From contig LT642283.1 of assembly GCA_900128585.1 (NCBI GenBank), positions 1 through 25,917 on the forward strand: a stretch of DNA of 25,917 nucleotides. The letters are read 5' to 3'. Shown piece by piece: positions 1 to 9,276 of the stretch. Numbering within the stretch: the first letter of the stretch is position 1; every line of letters starts with the position of its first letter. A program made the position numbers and the translations under genes. The notes beneath the pieces are model-generated. The model saw only the letters and a list, made by a program, of their open reading frames with translations, did not search any database and had not been told where the DNA came from. This DNA comes from Stramenopiles sp. TOSAG23-3 (taxonomy: Eukaryota > Sar).

Positions 1-3000
1 AAAAACAAAAAGATCGAAGAAATTGGTTCGTACGTAATGTCTCTAAAACGCCGTGAACACGAATTAAAAACTTTGTTAGTAAATATGGAAGAGAAGCATC
101 ATCAGTTGAAAGTAAATTATGCGATTTTAGGTTCAAAAGCCCGATTTTGCAAGTCGAAGCTAGAATCTTCTGTAATGTATGCAGCCTCTTGCGAAGAGAA
201 AAATCTGGCATTGAAAATTTCCATGGAAACGCTAAAGACTCAAATTGTTGAGCAACAAGATAATATGAACAATGACATGTCTTTGCTTCGTAAAAAGCTC
301 TTCCTTGCAGATTCTCATCGGACTGCGTTAGAAAACAAAATCAAAGATGAGAAGGTCATGCACTCGGAAACTCAAACAAAAGCTGAAAGCATGAAGGAAA
401 ATGCCATGGCTCATGTACAAGCTAGTAAAAGCATCATTGAAGAACTGAAGCTTCAAAACCAGAAGCTGAAGAAATTTAAGTCAGATGAGCAGGTAGCTTG
501 TAACAAACGAGTCATAACTCATGTTAACACAATAGAATCTCTCAACGATATAGTGCTACAATTGCGCGGGGAACTAGCAAGTGCAAAAGGTGAAATTAAA
601 TCTTCGGAAAATCTCCTTGTTGAGAAAGATGAAGAAAATCAAAAATTGGCAAGGTTGCTGCTAGAAACGCGGCAAGAGCAAGGGAATGATAAATTAATTC
701 ACCAAAGAAACGTTACAGCCATCAATTCCATGTATAAAAAACAGATTTCACTGCTGGACGAATCTGTGGAGAACTACAAAGCTTTACTTTTGGGGCAGGA
801 AGAAGAAACGGAGTTCCTCGCTCGAAAACAAAATGCAACTTTAAGGATTGAAGTTCAGCAGTTAGAAAAGTTGTGTCGAACTCAGGAGGCAAAACTTCGA
901 AAGCAAGAAGATGTCATTTCAGAAATTAAAATTGATTTGAAGTCTCAGCAATCGCGATATGAAAAGCAGTTGGAACACCGCGATCGATCTCATGATCAGC
1001 AACTCGCAGAATTAGTAACGAATGCGCTAGATCAGAAAGATATCTTGGTAACTGCTTCGGTAGATCGATTCGATAAGAACGCCATTAAGGCTTCTCCAGA
1101 CATAGAATCGACAAATCATAAAATCACAGAAGTGCTCAGACACTTACAAAACAGTTCGACAACCACAGTATACACTGACTTAAGTATGCTGCTGGAAGAC
1201 CTCAGGGAAATGTACCATACGCAATCTCATAGTTTAATTAATGCGGTGCGGCTTTTGCAAGCAAAGGCTCAACACGATTTAAAATCCCGTCGAGAGCTAT
1301 CAACGAAGGTGAATTCTTTGCAAGATAATATTACTACTTTAAAGGCAGAAAAAAGGGACTACTTGCTGAGTATGACAAAACGTAAAGTTGAAAACTCTGC
1401 TTTTCAAACAAAATACTCAAATATTTTGGACGTAAACGCAGCGATTGAACTTCAAGTAAGTACCATCAAGACCGAAAAAAAGGAAGTACAGAAGACTCTT
1501 GATGATTTGTCCGCAAAGCATAAGAAGTTTGTGGTAGACCATGAGGCAATTATTATCCGATACAAAATGGCTCAAAGCAAGGTTGAGGAATTGAAGAAGG
1601 AAATTAGAACTTTTTTGCCTACAAAAAAGCGTTTGGAAGAGGAGTGCATAGAGGCCGAAATGCGTGGGGCCCATCTAAAGTCAGATATCAAAACATTTCA
1701 ACAAAAACTCCGGGTTACCGCTGAAACGAACGTAGAATCTGAAACCATGTTCAAATCCAGCATGAAGGCGCTAAAGAAAGAAAAGGAAGAGATTTACAAA
1801 GCGATGATTACAGCACAAGCAAAAATTCGAGAGCTTAAGCATCAATTAACCAGTAAAGAAACGGTAATTCAAAATTTTGAAGTCGAATCTTCTAAGGTGA
1901 AAGAAAATTTTAAAAACTTGCGGTTAAAAGAGTCTGAAAATAAAAGAATTTTGCGGCTAAAATTAGAGGCGTTGGAGAAAAAGAATAACATGTTATACAA
2001 CGAAAAGGAAGTTTTGCACGAAGAGCTAAATCGCTGCGTAGAGGAAATGTCTCAAAAATCCCTAGAGTTAAAACAATTTCTAGTTGAGAACAACAAGAAA
2101 AACATGGAGTTAGAAAGTCTAATAATGGAGCTTCAAGAAACTTCTTCGTTACAAAATGCTGAGATTGGCACATTGCACTTGCTGAAAATTGACCAACATG
2201 CAATACAGAAGAGAAGTCAAAAATTTTCTACAGAGAGCTACAGAGTCCTGCAAAATGCTAATGAAGAATTCAAAAATCAAATAATATGTCTTCAGCTCAA
2301 AGTTGAAGGACTGAATAATTTACATGGTTTGTCTCGTGCATCTCTTGTTGAGTCTGAACTACAAAACAAAAGTCAGGGGAAATGGATATCAAAATTAATG
2401 CGCGAAAGAGACTACTGTATGACAGAAATGGCTGATGATATATTTTCTCTTTTTTCATGTATTGCAAATGCATCTCCAGTAGAAAATACGACGGAAAAGC
2501 AAACGAATGACATGTCAAGTAAAGCGCAAATTCTATACCTGTCAACACAATTGCAAAACAAGAGTAAAATGTTAGCTGTTCTATTAAAGAATCATAGAGC
2601 GACGCTGGATACGCAGAAGCGATCCAGGATGGGATATTTGGTTAATACCGATTCCATGTTTCAAAAACTAGACGAAATGTACACGTCAAGTCTCAAACAA
2701 TACCAAATGTACTGTGGCAATCGTGTTGATTCGCTGCGTAATCAGTTACAGCTATGCAGACAGCACAGGTTGACAGATCTCGGTGCTAACCGATTTCAAT
2801 GTGAGGTACTCGGTGAAAGCTACACGCGTTTCATTAAGTTAATAAAGAGTCACAACTCCTCTTCATCTGGTCAAGAATCGTATAGAAACGTAATGGCCGC
2901 AGTCGATGAAGAACGGCAAAAATGGAAGGAAATATATATTGATCGAGAAAATAGCCTGTTAAACCAAATACAAAAATTACAAAATGAAATTGAGGGTTGG

Positions 3001-5508
3001 CGTACAAAAAATGAAGCTTTACAAATTGCAAATGTAGCAAAAGGGGAAACCCATGAAGGATTGCCTATTGGGCAAACTTTTGATTATGATGACCTTAAAA
3101 AGTTTCACTTAGGTATGAATGATCAGTTAAAACAAGCATTCAAAAAGATGAAATTAAAATTTCAAAATCGTTTGGTTTCATTGGAAGAAAATTGTGACGA
3201 AACCATCAGCAGTGTTCACGGGGAGTGTGAGGCCCAAGTGAAACGTGCTAATGAATCTCATGAGAGAGACATTCAGAAACGCCAAGAAGCTTTCCAGGCA
3301 ACTATTGAAGCGCTCAAATCGTCCGTGGTGGCCAAGTATGAAAACATGATTTCGAAACATAAATCGGTTATTCAAGTTTTAACAGCGAAGATTAAAGACA
3401 TTTCTATTGACAAACAGAAACAGCTTGAAGAGGCAGATGCAAAGTTTGAGAAATTTGAGGAGGAAAACAGTGAGTTGAGAGCCTTAGTTATTGCTTTGAA
3501 AGGTTCATCCCCACCGCTTTCTGCAGATGTTGGGATTCTCCATGCAAAGCTCAAGCATTTAGAACAACTCAATCGCAGACTGTATACTGAAAGCTCTCGC
3601 CAGCTTAGTGATAAAGAATTAGCCCTTGTTGCTATGAAAGAGAAGTACGAATCTAAAATAAGATCGTTGAAGCAAAATGAAGAATTGTCTGTAATTAAGA
3701 GAGCCTCTGAACTGTTGAAAATGGGTCCGGACGGTAAAACTAGCGTAATTATCAAGAAAATTATGGTCAAAACAGCGAAAGTCGCAAAATTATATGAGGA
3801 AGAACGAAAGCGGTGTGATGAAATAAGAATTCAGCAATTGACATTTATCAAAGAATTTGAAGATGAAAAAGATAAGATTATAACTGCTGCAGTCGATGAA
3901 GCCGTTCTGAAAGAAAGAGTAGAAAATACCCCCAACTATTTACGTAGTGCGTTGGATAAGAGCCAAAGGGCTCATGCAAATCTGGGAGTAGATTTTGAAA
4001 AATTGAAAGGAAAAATGAAACGTTTGAAAATTAGATTAGGCAACATGGAATTGGATAAGAGTTCCTTAGCAGATTCTATAACTCTCCAAGAACAACTCAA
4101 TTTTGAAGATCAGTTGAATACGATTAAAATTAAAATGGAAGAGGGCTTCCGAATCGATCAAGAAACCAGGCAATCCAAGCATCAAGATGAACTACTAAAG
4201 ATGAATAAAACAATTCTTGAACTTGAAAGGCGGATAAACGTCAAGCACTTGTCCGAGGACCATGATGAAAAGGCAGTTTTTCTAACTAAAATGCAAACTG
4301 AAGGTTTTGAACCTAGCCTTGAGCTAACAGAAGGAGAAGCGTGGGCATCCGCCTTTGATAAACTGTATAAAAAATTTGTTAAATTGGAGTCACAAGTATT
4401 TTCGCAAGCAGGACAGCCCGAGCCGGCGAAAATCATTTTTTCAGAAACCTTTAAGAAAAGGCTTTTCGAGGCGTTAACGGACAACGCAAATGAAGCTAGT
4501 GATATTGAAAAAAAAGGGGCACTTGGCGTTTTAAATAATACAGTGCAAAGACTGAAAGATACAATATCCCAACAACAAGAGAAATTGACCAATTATTCTT
4601 TGGCTGTCAATGCAAATGATGAATTGAGATCTTGGGTAAAGATGGACATCTTGTTGGAAGATTGGGTGTCGAAGGACATGCCCGGCCTGTTTTCTCGTCT
4701 GTTTGGCGTCGATGTGGAAGAATCCGCGAAAAATGAAGTCCATGAGTCTCTGAAACGACTCTATGCTACTCGTCCAAATCATTCAAAGCTATTGGTGATG
4801 GTGGAGGAAACGGTTGCCGACAAGGCCATCGTAGTTGACAACAGCACACAGACCGTAGTAGATGCGGACAAAGATATAGCCGCCTATGTGGGGACATCGG
4901 TTGATGTTCCCTTGACTCCTCAACAATCTAAAAACGCGTTAAATAGTGATGCCGACATATCAATAACATTAGAAAATACTGATGCACTTCAGCCGTCACA
5001 ATTTTATGCCGGGGAAGTTGGCATTGAATTGCCGACGGAAGAGCATAATAGTTTCAAGACTCGGAACCAAGAAAATACAAAACAAAAAATGCTGTTTTCG
5101 GACGAAGAGACGAAAGAAGAAAGAGATTCTGCTGTTCCAGACTTTGGAGATCTTGGTTTAGAACGCAGCAGTATGCACTGGTTAAAAAAGCTCCAGAAAC
5201 TAAGGTCCGAGCTAAACGAAGAGAGAGAGAAAAATATTGTAAGCAACATGAGAGTCAAGGACTTAGAGACCAAACTGCGGCTTGGTGGTAACAGAGGCAT
5301 TCCTGACAGTTTGAGTGCCGGAGACAGTAGTCATACAAGTGCATCCAGGAAAAACGATAGAAGGAGAGGTGGTTCCACGCCGGATAACTCGAAGCATTAC
5401 TGGTATGGCTGTGGCAGATGCCAACGTCAAATAAAAGAAATGGAGGCGCAACTACAACGCTGCTTGTCAGAGAAGAAGCAAAGTGCGGGACTATTCTTAA
5501 CCAAGTGA
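1..5508 (+). CDS. Large coiled-coil protein, 5' end outside the window
   Basis: The frame is open from base 1, so the ATG at 37 is probably internal and the gene starts to the left. At least 1823 residues are visible. Roughly the first 1500 are almost continuous heptad-rich coiled coil, rich in Lys, Glu, Leu and Gln, with no transmembrane segment and no motor or kinase domain. The last 300 residues are less regular and acidic, with a short coiled-coil return near the end and a Cys-x-x-Cys (GCGRC) close to the C terminus. A Ser-Thr-Gln-Thr stretch (4843-4854) resembles the TQT anchor of dynein light chain LC8 ligands. This architecture is common in centrosomal, basal-body, Golgi and other scaffold proteins, but I recognise no specific family. 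The TGA stop overlaps a perfect GTGAGT, so the true 3' end may be spliced (see findings). Confidence 0.85.
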   Translation, partial: KNKKIEEIGSYVMSLKRREHELKTLLVNMEEKHHQLKVNYAILGSKARFCKSKLESSVMYAASCEEKNLALKISMETLKTQIVEQQDNMNNDMSLLRKKLFLADSHRTALENKIKDEKVMHSETQTKAESMKENAMAHVQASKSIIEELKLQNQKLKKFKSDEQVACNKRVITHVNTIESLNDIVLQLRGELASAKGEIKSSENLLVEKDEENQKLARLLLETRQEQGNDKLIHQRNVTAINSMYKKQISLLDESVENYKALLLGQEEETEFLARKQNATLRIEVQQLEKLCRTQEAKLRKQEDVISEIKIDLKSQQSRYEKQLEHRDRSHDQQLAELVTNALDQKDILVTASVDRFDKNAIKASPDIESTNHKITEVLRHLQNSSTTTVYTDLSMLLEDLREMYHTQSHSLINAVRLLQAKAQHDLKSRRELSTKVNSLQDNITTLKAEKRDYLLSMTKRKVENSAFQTKYSNILDVNAAIELQVSTIKTEKKEVQKTLDDLSAKHKKFVVDHEAIIIRYKMAQSKVEELKKEIRTFLPTKKRLEEECIEAEMRGAHLKSDIKTFQQKLRVTAETNVESETMFKSSMKALKKEKEEIYKAMITAQAKIRELKHQLTSKETVIQNFEVESSKVKENFKNLRLKESENKRILRLKLEALEKKNNMLYNEKEVLHEELNRCVEEMSQKSLELKQFLVENNKKNMELESLIMELQETSSLQNAEIGTLHLLKIDQHAIQKRSQKFSTESYRVLQNANEEFKNQIICLQLKVEGLNNLHGLSRASLVESELQNKSQGKWISKLMRERDYCMTEMADDIFSLFSCIANASPVENTTEKQTNDMSSKAQILYLSTQLQNKSKMLAVLLKNHRATLDTQKRSRMGYLVNTDSMFQKLDEMYTSSLKQYQMYCGNRVDSLRNQLQLCRQHRLTDLGANRFQCEVLGESYTRFIKLIKSHNSSSSGQESYRNVMAAVDEERQKWKEIYIDRENSLLNQIQKLQNEIEGWRTKNEALQIANVAKGETHEGLPIGQTFDYDDLKKFHLGMNDQLKQAFKKMKLKFQNRLVSLEENCDETISSVHGECEAQVKRANESHERDIQKRQEAFQATIEALKSSVVAKYENMISKHKSVIQVLTAKIKDISIDKQKQLEEADAKFEKFEEENSELRALVIALKGSSPPLSADVGILHAKLKHLEQLNRRLYTESSRQLSDKELALVAMKEKYESKIRSLKQNEELSVIKRASELLKMGPDGKTSVIIKKIMVKTAKVAKLYEEERKRCDEIRIQQLTFIKEFEDEKDKIITAAVDEAVLKERVENTPNYLRSALDKSQRAHANLGVDFEKLKGKMKRLKIRLGNMELDKSSLADSITLQEQLNFEDQLNTIKIKMEEGFRIDQETRQSKHQDELLKMNKTILELERRINVKHLSEDHDEKAVFLTKMQTEGFEPSLELTEGEAWASAFDKLYKKFVKLESQVFSQAGQPEPAKIIFSETFKKRLFEALTDNANEASDIEKKGALGVLNNTVQRLKDTISQQQEKLTNYSLAVNANDELRSWVKMDILLEDWVSKDMPGLFSRLFGVDVEESAKNEVHESLKRLYATRPNHSKLLVMVEETVADKAIVVDNSTQTVVDADKDIAAYVGTSVDVPLTPQQSKNALNSDADISITLENTDALQPSQFYAGEVGIELPTEEHNSFKTRNQENTKQKMLFSDEETKEERDSAVPDFGDLGLERSSMHWLKKLQKLRSELNEEREKNIVSNMRVKDLETKLRLGGNRGIPDSLSAGDSSHTSASRKNDRRRGGSTPDNSKHYWYGCGRCQRQIKEMEAQLQRCLSEKKQSAGLFLTK

Positions 5509-5547
5509 GTGTAGAACGAGAGACATAAGATATATTAAATTCATTTT

Positions 5548-5598
5548 AAAAACAAATAACTGGCTGTTACTATTTAAGTAATTAAAATTTATCTTCCT
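5548..5598 (+). repeat. Copy of the TTGGCTGT 3'-flank repeat
   Basis: It contains AAAAACAAATAACTGGCTGT followed by TATTTAAGTAATTAAAATTT and a CTTCC end. The first module is slightly diverged from the consensus and the second is nearly perfect. It starts about 40 bp after the coiled-coil gene's stop codon, in that gene's sense orientation, inside the 203 bp convergent spacer with the GTPase gene. If the alternative splice near 5505/5616 is used, this copy is intronic. I see nothing else in the spacer. Confidence 0.8.
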
Positions 5599-5711
5599 TC
5601 ATATTTATTTCTTTAGAAATATCATTACGTGGGTGAACTTTCAAACCTTTTGACCGCTTACGCACACAAATTCTCCTGTATGTTCTTGGTGCAATGAGGG
5701 AGTTTTCTTAT

Positions 5712-6374
5712 TTACGTAGTACTAAGGCATTCTTGGAACTTCGAGACATCTGCAAAACTAGAAATGTTTTCGACGCTTATCTGTATTGCAGGACACAACC
5801 GTTTCGCAGCAAATATAAGTGAATTTATATCTTGCTGAGTCACAGATGGCATACAATTAACGCTTGAATCAGATGTATCGACAGATGAAGGGTCATCGTA
5901 TTGCCCCTGAAGGCCATATGTAACGAGAACCAAAGGTATATTTTTTGCCAGATCCTCCATGATGGTGATCAGCTCCAAAAGCTTAGTCCGGAACATTGGA
6001 AACCGTAATGGGTCGTTCATATCTATTACAGTGATAACTTTTATTACTCCCCCAAAAGTATATATCATAGGCCAGGAATTCCGCTCTTGTGAAGTTCCAG
6101 GGATTTCGATCATAGTTGCTGTTCCAAACTTGGTGACAAATGGAGATTCTACGTTCGGCGGTGTCGGTAGAGTACACGCTTTGCCTGGCTCCGCATCAGA
6201 CTTGTACAATCTCTCACGTATCAATGATTCCACAAGAATACTCTTTCCGCTATAATCAAGACCAAGAAATATTATTTTTGGTTGCTGGGAATTGCCAGTG
6301 TCAGAGTTTAAAAAATCTATAATGCTGCTGCTGTTTTGGGGTCGAACCCCATTGACACTACAAGCACCTCCCAT
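5712..6374 (-). CDS. Degenerate Arf/Arl-like small GTPase, predicted N-myristoylated
   Basis: The 220-residue protein begins Met-Gly-Gly-Ala-Cys-Ser: Gly2 and Ser6 suit N-myristoylation and Cys5 could be palmitoylated, so it probably sits on a membrane. Arf-type landmarks follow in order: P-loop GLDYSGKS (38-45), a switch I remnant PTPPNVE (70-76), a switch II position reading EIPGTSQER (90-98) where Arf proteins have DxGGQ, and VIDMNDPLRF (117-126), matching the Arf VVDSND strand. The G4 position reads VTYGLQG (151-157), so the guanine-specifying NKxD is missing. SVE (200-202) may be the G5 remnant. About 20 extra residues follow G4. The fold looks conserved while guanine specificity and the catalytic Gln appear lost, so it may act as a pseudo-GTPase; this is inference. 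It lies 50 bp downstream of the EF-hand gene on the same strand. Confidence 0.75.
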   Translation of the reverse strand: MGGACSVNGVRPQNSSSIIDFLNSDTGNSQQPKIIFLGLDYSGKSILVESLIRERLYKSDAEPGKACTLPTPPNVESPFVTKFGTATMIEIPGTSQERNSWPMIYTFGGVIKVITVIDMNDPLRFPMFRTKLLELITIMEDLAKNIPLVLVTYGLQGQYDDPSSVDTSDSSVNCMPSVTQQDINSLIFAAKRLCPAIQISVENISSFADVSKFQECLSTT

Positions 6375-6424
6375 TGGCTGTTATACTACGAAGCCAAACG
6401 GTTGTTCACGGCGGGTGAGGCTAA

Positions 6425-6931
6425 CTAAAGGCGGTGTTTCGTTGGACTACCACTTCGCGCAACGCACTGCTCGTCGTAACAGGCTTCCGTTAGTTTAAAG
6501 CTGAACGGTGTGTAACTTTTGCCAATTTCTTGCAGTTCGTATACAGTGACTGCCTTGTCCTTATCTAAGTCTAATTTTTTTAAAATACGATTTATCCACT
6601 TTTTTCGCAAGAAGTACTTGTCCAGTTGTGATAAAGTCAGAAGAGTATGGACTTCAGGAAAATCGGCTATACCGTTATTATTCTTGTCAAACGTATCAAA
6701 AGTTTTCTGGATATCACCTTCGTATCTTTCCCGAATTAGTTTATATATCGCTTCCAATGCGATCTTCTCCTTCGGGGTTATCGCTTCTGCTCTTGGAAGG
6801 TGAGCGAAACAAAGCACGAGCACGACAACTATTGCAAAGAAAGCTGAAGTGAAGTGACCACTACTGACGTGAAAACCGGTAAGAACTGCCCCTTGCGAGC
6901 TAGATAAAGATTTCTTGTTCAAATTCCTCAT
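6425..6931 (-). CDS. Membrane-anchored or secreted EF-hand calcium-binding protein
   Basis: The 168-residue protein has a 26-residue polar N terminus, then a hydrophobic stretch (about 27-44) ending in Ala-Glu-Ala at 48-50, which could be a signal peptide or a type II anchor. Two EF-hand loops follow. The first, Asp82-Glu93 (DKNNNGIADFPE), has canonical ligands. The second, Asp121-Glu132 (DLDKDKAVTVYE), keeps Asp at positions 1, 3 and 5 and Glu at 12 but has Lys instead of Gly at position 6. The C-terminal tail has two Cys (151, 156) and is basic at the end. It is probably a luminal or extracellular Ca2+ sensor or buffer. The ATG at 6931 is the first of the frame. A possible 5'-UTR intron lies just upstream. 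Confidence 0.8.
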   Translation of the reverse strand: MRNLNKKSLSSSQGAVLTGFHVSSGHFTSAFFAIVVVLVLCFAHLPRAEAITPKEKIALEAIYKLIRERYEGDIQKTFDTFDKNNNGIADFPEVHTLLTLSQLDKYFLRKKWINRILKKLDLDKDKAVTVYELQEIGKSYTPFSFKLTEACYDEQCVARSGSPTKHRL

Positions 6932-6936
6932 GCAGA

Positions 6937-7035
6937 CTGTAACTCGATATCATCCCTCCGCAAAATCTCCTATTGGAGATCTTCGTAACTTAGTCAAACA
7001 AACAAATACTTAGATATTGATTCGCCCCAACTTAC
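6937..7035 (-). other. Possible 5'-UTR intron of the EF-hand gene
   Basis: On the minus strand a GTAAGTT donor starts at 7035, and the best acceptor, TTACAG, ends at 6937, six bases before the ATG at 6931. The implied 99 nt intron is similar in size to the confirmed-looking 77 nt intron of the channel gene. The acceptor lacks a strong pyrimidine tract, and no coding frame tests the call. Confidence 0.3.
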
Positions 7036-7422
7036 ATGTTCAACTCCTCTGGTGTTCAATTTTCATTACCGGTACAGTAGTAAAATAATTGAAGAGACGC
7101 GCGGTCCTGTACGAGGAAGAACAACCGGTTGGTGTAAAAATTTTAATAATAATATAATAATACTAAAGAGCATGAAGACATTTTTTATTTTTTTTTAATA
7201 ATAATAATAATTTCAAAAAGAGAAGAAGAATAGAAGGAGGAGAGAGATGATTATTAGACTACTAGGACTTATAGCTATTTTATCCGTACAGGTACCAGGT
7301 ACGGTACACGTACGAACCGTTATCCGGGTATTAAAATGGTATTATTTATGTATTAATATTAACTGGCCACATCATCCGCCTAAAAAAATATTTTTTATTA
7401 TTTATTATTATATTATTTTCAT

Positions 7423-7645
7423 AAAAAAAACAAAAAATTGGCTGTGATGATATTTATAATATTATTTAAGATTTAAGTTTTAAATAAGAAAATTGGCTGT
7501 TATCTTCTAATTAAAAGATTTAAGTAAGGTACCGGTACCTGTACCAAGGTAGTTAAAATTTTATCGTCTTCACAAAAACAAAAAATTGGCTGTTGTTATT
7601 TAAAAGTAAAATTAAAACAAGAAAATTGGCTGTTATTAAAATAAT
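7423..7645 (+). repeat. Cluster of four TTGGCTGT repeat copies
   Basis: Four direct copies have the shared TTGGCTG at about 7438, 7493, 7584 and 7626. The best is AAAACAAGAAAATTGGCTGT at 7615-7634. Second modules are partial or diverged (for example ATTAAAAGATTTAAGTAAGG after the second copy). All are on the plus strand, antisense to both flanking annotated genes, which breaks the 3'-end pattern seen elsewhere. Either a plus-strand transcription unit has been missed or lost here, or the element also spreads independently. Confidence 0.75.
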
Positions 7646-7904
7646 ATATTCCTCATGTACCGCGAAAATGAATGTCCTTCATTATGAATATTGCAAATTT
7701 ATCTCTGTTCCTTAGATTTTACTAAAACAAAATACCCTTGTCACATTATTCATAAATAATAATAGACGACCTAGTTAGTTGACGCCGTCGTCTGTTGATA
7801 ATACACACAGATGGTTGTTGCTACATTATTTTAAACTATTATTTTCAAAGAAGAAGAAGAGAAGAAAAAATACTATTTAATAATTCGACCCGCAGTTCGT
7901 CGCT

Positions 7905-8942
7905 TCATTTTTCTCTTTTGAGAGGGACAACCCCATTTTTCTTCATGGTTTGAAACAGTTCCTTTAGCGCTTCATGCACTGGCAAAAGCTCTGCTCCGAC
8001 CTCTTTACAAGCTGCAATCAGCTTGGTCGAATCCAGCTCATTGTTCGACCGTTTGGCAAGGATTACCTTATTTTGCTCTTCCAAAGTAAAATTAGTCCAC
8101 GTAAAGTCGGCATCAATACTCTCTTTAAACATCGACAAAAGTTCGTTGTGAGATACTGCTCCTGGGCTCGTGAAATTAAATATTCCCACTTTTCCGTGTT
8201 TAGCCAACTCGATCATGACAGGCAGCATGTTCGGTAGGACAGTTATTGAGTTCTTGATGTTGACAACCTTTTCGTACTTGATCAGCTTCGTGAGAAGGCT
8301 CCTGTGATGCAAGTCCTCGGATATTGGCATGCGGAAGCGGAGGTTTAATACATTTTCCAAATATCCTGCTGATACCAGTAGATCCTCCACTATAGCTTTG
8401 GTTTTCGAATAATAGCTCCCAATAAAGTTAGGGGCGTCTGTCTCTTTGAAACCTCTGTTGCTCCCTTCATAAATCACAGACTCGTTTCCCCTCGCTTCTT
8501 CACCTTCTGGCTTTTCGTGGTAGTGGTATATGCACCCAGTCGCACAGTTTGTGAGATGAACTCCGTGTTGGAAACAAATGTCCACTAGGTTAAGGGTACC
8601 CATTACATTAACACGAACTGTATCTTGTTTGTGCAATTCACACCAGTCTACGTTAGGGCGCCCTGTGAGACCAGCAGCGTTGACAACGTGAGTCGGGTGA
8701 AGGCTCTCGAATTCAGCAATAATATCTTTTCGATTTTCGAGCCTGGAAGTTGCAGCAAATACTTGCTCTTTCCCAGAACTCAGTAGATCTACGATCATTT
8801 TACCTACCCATCCCGTACCACCGCCAAATATAAGCCACCTTCTCGGCCCTTTTGCATCAACCTTCAAACGCTTAACAGGCCTGGGATTGTCGTAGACATG
8901 GTATTTCTCGGGACCATTACTGGTATCTTTTGTGGCGCTCAT
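7905..8942 (-). CDS. UER1: UDP-4-keto-6-deoxyglucose 3,5-epimerase / 4-keto-reductase (NRS/ER type)
   Basis: This is a 345-residue short-chain dehydrogenase/reductase of the nucleotide-sugar epimerase group. A 35-residue leader precedes the Rossmann motif GGGTGWVG (40-47). The family block GRPNVDWCE lies at 94-102, ATGCIYHY at 134-141, and the catalytic Tyr-x-x-x-Lys at Tyr178/Lys182 inside GSYYSKTKA. RFRMPIS (202-208), FNFTSPGAVSHNE (255-267), TWTNFTLEEQ (281-290) and RSNNELD (298-304) match the plant bifunctional enzyme. That enzyme converts UDP-4-keto-6-deoxyglucose to UDP-L-rhamnose using NADPH, after a separate 4,6-dehydratase. Here the domain stands alone, as in plant UER1/NRS-ER, rather than fused as in RHM. 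It is probably cytosolic, and the product would feed cell-surface or mucilage rhamnosylation. The gene symbol is assigned by family resemblance. Confidence 0.9.
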   Translation of the reverse strand: MSATKDTSNGPEKYHVYDNPRPVKRLKVDAKGPRRWLIFGGGTGWVGKMIVDLLSSGKEQVFAATSRLENRKDIIAEFESLHPTHVVNAAGLTGRPNVDWCELHKQDTVRVNVMGTLNLVDICFQHGVHLTNCATGCIYHYHEKPEGEEARGNESVIYEGSNRGFKETDAPNFIGSYYSKTKAIVEDLLVSAGYLENVLNLRFRMPISEDLHHRSLLTKLIKYEKVVNIKNSITVLPNMLPVMIELAKHGKVGIFNFTSPGAVSHNELLSMFKESIDADFTWTNFTLEEQNKVILAKRSNNELDSTKLIAACKEVGAELLPVHEALKELFQTMKKNGVVPLKREK

Positions 8943-9177
8943 ACCACCCTTTGACTGTAGTTCTAAACAATGAAAACAATTGATAGAAATAATTCAAGAC
9001 GAACAGCAGTATCCGCTTTCCTTTATTAGTTCAACAACAGAAACGTTATCAATTTTAATTAATATGTCTTAAGGTGAGGAGAAAGAAATAATTACGTTAT
9101 AGGAATAATAGGTCTATGTACATGTGAGAAACCAAAAACCAAGATAATAGTTGTCGTCTATTAGTAGATGAGTGGAA

Positions 9178-9276
9178 TGAGAAGAGAAGAGAAGAGAAGA
9201 GAAGAAGAAAAATAGTTGTCGTCTAATGTGAGAAGAGAAGAGAAGAGAAGAGAAGAGAGGAGAAGAGAAGAGAAGC
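9178..9276 (+). repeat. AGAAG pentanucleotide microsatellite in two blocks
   Basis: Two blocks of (AGAAG)n/(GAGAA)n occupy about 9178-9208 and 9228-9276, separated by the second AATAGTTGTCGTCTA copy. The strand asymmetry (pure purine on +) creates long artificial ORFs on the minus strand. Confidence 0.9.

Larger units (their letters stand above)
6932..7904. other. Repeat-rich spacer between the EF-hand and epimerase genes
   Basis: This A+T-rich stretch holds the upstream region of the EF-hand gene and the 3' flank of the epimerase gene. It contains short AAT runs (about 7196-7212), a purine-rich patch near 7220-7250, GTAC-rich segments (7285-7320, 7527-7551), four copies of the TTGGCTGT repeat (7423-7645) and a TAGACGAC motif (7763-7770). 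A 66-codon plus-strand ORF (7247-7447) runs into the first repeat copy. It has no recognisable domain and I do not call it a gene. Confidence 0.6.

Noticed and set aside
6372-6383. ATTGGCTGTTA at the start codon of the GTPase gene
   Set aside because: Eleven bases match the repeat core, but the flanks do not. On the coding strand it is AGCCA followed by the start ATG, so I treat it as coincidence.
7247-7447. 66-codon plus-strand ORF with a hydrophobic N terminus
   Set aside because: It runs through GTAC-rich and A/T repeat DNA and ends inside a repeat copy; no evidence of a gene, though it could be the remnant of one.
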